Assembly: GCF_040110915.1 (NCBI RefSeq)
Contig: NZ_CP157793.1
Location: 124,001 to 188,000, forward strand
Length of the DNA stretch: 64,000 nt
From: Stappia sp.
GTDB taxonomy: Bacteria > Pseudomonadota > Alphaproteobacteria > Rhizobiales > Stappiaceae
Direction: 5' to 3'
Below the pieces are notes generated by a model, which was not told the origin of the DNA, did not search any database, and saw only the letters and a list, made by a program, of their open reading frames with translations. Both the position numbers and the translations under genes were made by a program. Within the stretch, counting starts at the first letter, position 1; the number at the start of each line of letters is the position of its first letter. Positions 63,135 to 64,000 of this stretch are shown here, in pieces.

Positions 63135-63557
63135 ATGACCGACTCAGGCGACGCGCTGTCGACCCAGGCGCACCGTATCCTGCGTCTCTATGAGATGTTC
63201 TTCAGTCTCATGTTCCGCTTCATGGAGGAATACGAAGTCAAGGATCTGGGTCAACTTATGATCCTGACCACGATTGCCATCGCGAATGCCAACAAGATCG
63301 ATGCGGATATTGAGATGATATCGGAGGAAACCGATATTCCCTATTCGACTGTACGCCGAAAGATCGAGAAAATGTGTTCGGACGGGATCCTTGACATGCG
63401 AAAAGAGAACCAGAAGCTTTTGTTTTCTGTTTCCGGTGAGATGAATTTCGCCCATCCTGAGCAGGAAAAAGCAGAGGTGAATAAAAGATTTCAGAATGAT
63501 GTTATTGATATTCTTGTTGGGTCTCTCACTTCAATAATACTGGAGAAAAGGAAGTAA
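63135..63557 (+). CDS. Unrecognised winged-helix protein B, in A+T-rich DNA
   Basis: The product is 140 residues. A helical N-terminus (RILRLYEMFFSLMFRFMEEYEVKDLGQLM, split here by position 14-42) leads to a winged helix (IEMISEETDIPYSTVRRKIEKMCSDGILDM, about 58-87) and a C-terminal helix. It is a distant paralogue of protein A. The DNA is unlike its neighbours: lines within the gene are about 45% GC and 63481-63540 only 28% by hand count, with AAA, ATT and AAT codons rare elsewhere here. AAGGGGGA lies upstream of the ATG. Function unknown; a regulator acting on its own promoter, gene A or gcrA is a guess from position. Confidence 0.8.
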   Translation: MTDSGDALSTQAHRILRLYEMFFSLMFRFMEEYEVKDLGQLMILTTIAIANANKIDADIEMISEETDIPYSTVRRKIEKMCSDGILDMRKENQKLLFSVSGEMNFAHPEQEKAEVNKRFQNDVIDILVGSLTSIILEKRK

Positions 63558-63582
63558 TAATCATTTTGAAAACATGAAAAAA

Positions 63583-63612
63583 TTGACGCGTTAAGGTTTT
63601 GTTAATTATAAA
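63583..63612 (+). promoter_or_regulatory. Sigma70-type promoter, probably for gcrA
   Basis: TTGACG (63583-63588), 18-nt spacer, TATAAA (63607-63612). The -35 overlaps the near-palindrome TTGACGCGTTAA. The predicted start near 63620 gives a leader of about 210 nt before gcrA. Confidence 0.6.
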
Positions 63613-63828
63613 ATACGCATAGTCGAGGTCGAGCTTACTGGCCGACGACGAACCACGCGGGGCGAACCCGCGGCATGAGGATCACGGCGGTCTCGATCGC
63701 TTTAGGCACAAACGAACGGCTGGGAACCGGCGCGGCGCGGGCATGCGCGGCACCGGACAGGGCACCTGTGTATCGCGTTCTGGTGACGGGCTGGCCGGCA
63801 GAAGAAGCAGAAGAATAGGGGCATCACT

Positions 63829-64000
63829 ATGGCATGGACCCAGGAACGCGAAGATCTGTTGCGCAAGCTCTGGCTGCAGGGCCTGAGCGCCAGCCAGATC
63901 GCTTATGTCATGGCCGGCATCACCCGCAACGCGGTGATCGGCAAGGCCCACCGCATGGGGCTGCCGAAGCGCTCGCCGGCGACGAGCCATCGTCCCAAGC
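63829..64000 (+). CDS. gcrA: Cell cycle regulator GcrA (3' end outside window)
   Basis: The frame is open from the ATG at 63829 to the window edge; 57 residues are visible. MAWTQEREDLLRKLWLQG followed by LSASQIAYVMAGITRNAVIGKAHRMGL is the GcrA DNA-binding N-terminus, including the helix-turn-helix and the GKAHR motif. GcrA is a sigma70-associated activator of promoters with methylated GANTC sites in alphaproteobacteria. The ribosome site is weak (AGGGG about 10 nt upstream). Confidence 0.95.
   Translation, partial: MAWTQEREDLLRKLWLQGLSASQIAYVMAGITRNAVIGKAHRMGLPKRSPATSHRPK

Noticed and set aside
63682..63990. A minus-strand frame opposite gcrA
   Set aside because: It overlaps the highly conserved GcrA N-terminus and has no features of its own.

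Overview
The window is about 64 kb of high-GC DNA (roughly two thirds G+C by eye) that reads as the chromosome of an alphaproteobacterium of the order Hyphomicrobiales (Rhizobiales). The evidence is a RirA-type iron regulator with its three cluster cysteines, a Porin_2-type porin, an agl alpha-glucoside operon in the Sinorhizobium gene order, a PdhS-type cell-cycle kinase, two phasins, a tRNA-His with A73 and no encoded G-1, and the start of gcrA at the right edge. I see no prophage, insertion sequence or CRISPR array. The species cannot be told from the sequence alone.

Layout. 1-2060: end of a branched-chain amino acid ABC transporter (livM end, binding protein, terminator). 2264-7356: rirA, a cold shock gene, a GAF-PAS-GGDEF cyclase, and a two-gene unit of a family 2 glycosyltransferase and a flavoprotein. 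7815-9060: major porin with terminator, followed by about 720 bp with no gene. 9787-17654: agl operon (aglEFGAK on the minus strand) with divergent aglR and two perfect LacI-type operators. 17895-19918: thiolase and a HAD protein with a degraded active site. 20229-26008: sulfur assimilation cluster (cysG, DUF2849, cysI, cysH, DUF934, fpr), in which siroheme synthesis, sulfite reduction, APS reduction and a ferredoxin/flavodoxin reductase sit together. 26094-32152: Nudix hydrolase, MDR reductase, lytic transglycosylase, exported MsrA, aldehyde dehydrogenase and SDR. 32173-34950: PleD-like cyclase and a two-subunit 3-oxoacid CoA-transferase. 35177-38552: AsmA protein and a GNAT/FemAB-like protein. 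38593-49689: a putrescine uptake and gamma-glutamylation regulon (potFGHI, puuA-like synthetase, GntR regulator, second glutamine-synthetase-like protein, aminotransferase, puuB-like oxidase). 49739-55267: PLP dehydratase and a very long PdhS-like kinase. 55819-57478: two phasins and tRNA-His. 57806-64000: LysR regulator, GGDEF-EAL protein, methyltransferase, two related winged-helix proteins and gcrA.

Three cyclic-di-GMP enzymes, a DivK-pathway kinase and gcrA give the window a cell-cycle and signalling flavour. The two phasins, the thiolase and the CoA-transferase fit polyhydroxybutyrate and acetoacetate metabolism.

The least explained feature is at 62.5-63.6 kb. Two divergent paralogues of an unrecognised winged-helix family lie in tandem just upstream of gcrA. 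The second is in DNA far richer in A+T than its surroundings, and the gap before it holds four inverted repeats whose arms all contain an outer CGT...ACG; three of these have centres exactly 32.5 bp apart. A second theme is about ten short tandem repeats (unit 12-25 bp) placed almost only between genes or across stop codons, two of them in positions where copy number could change expression or transcript ends.
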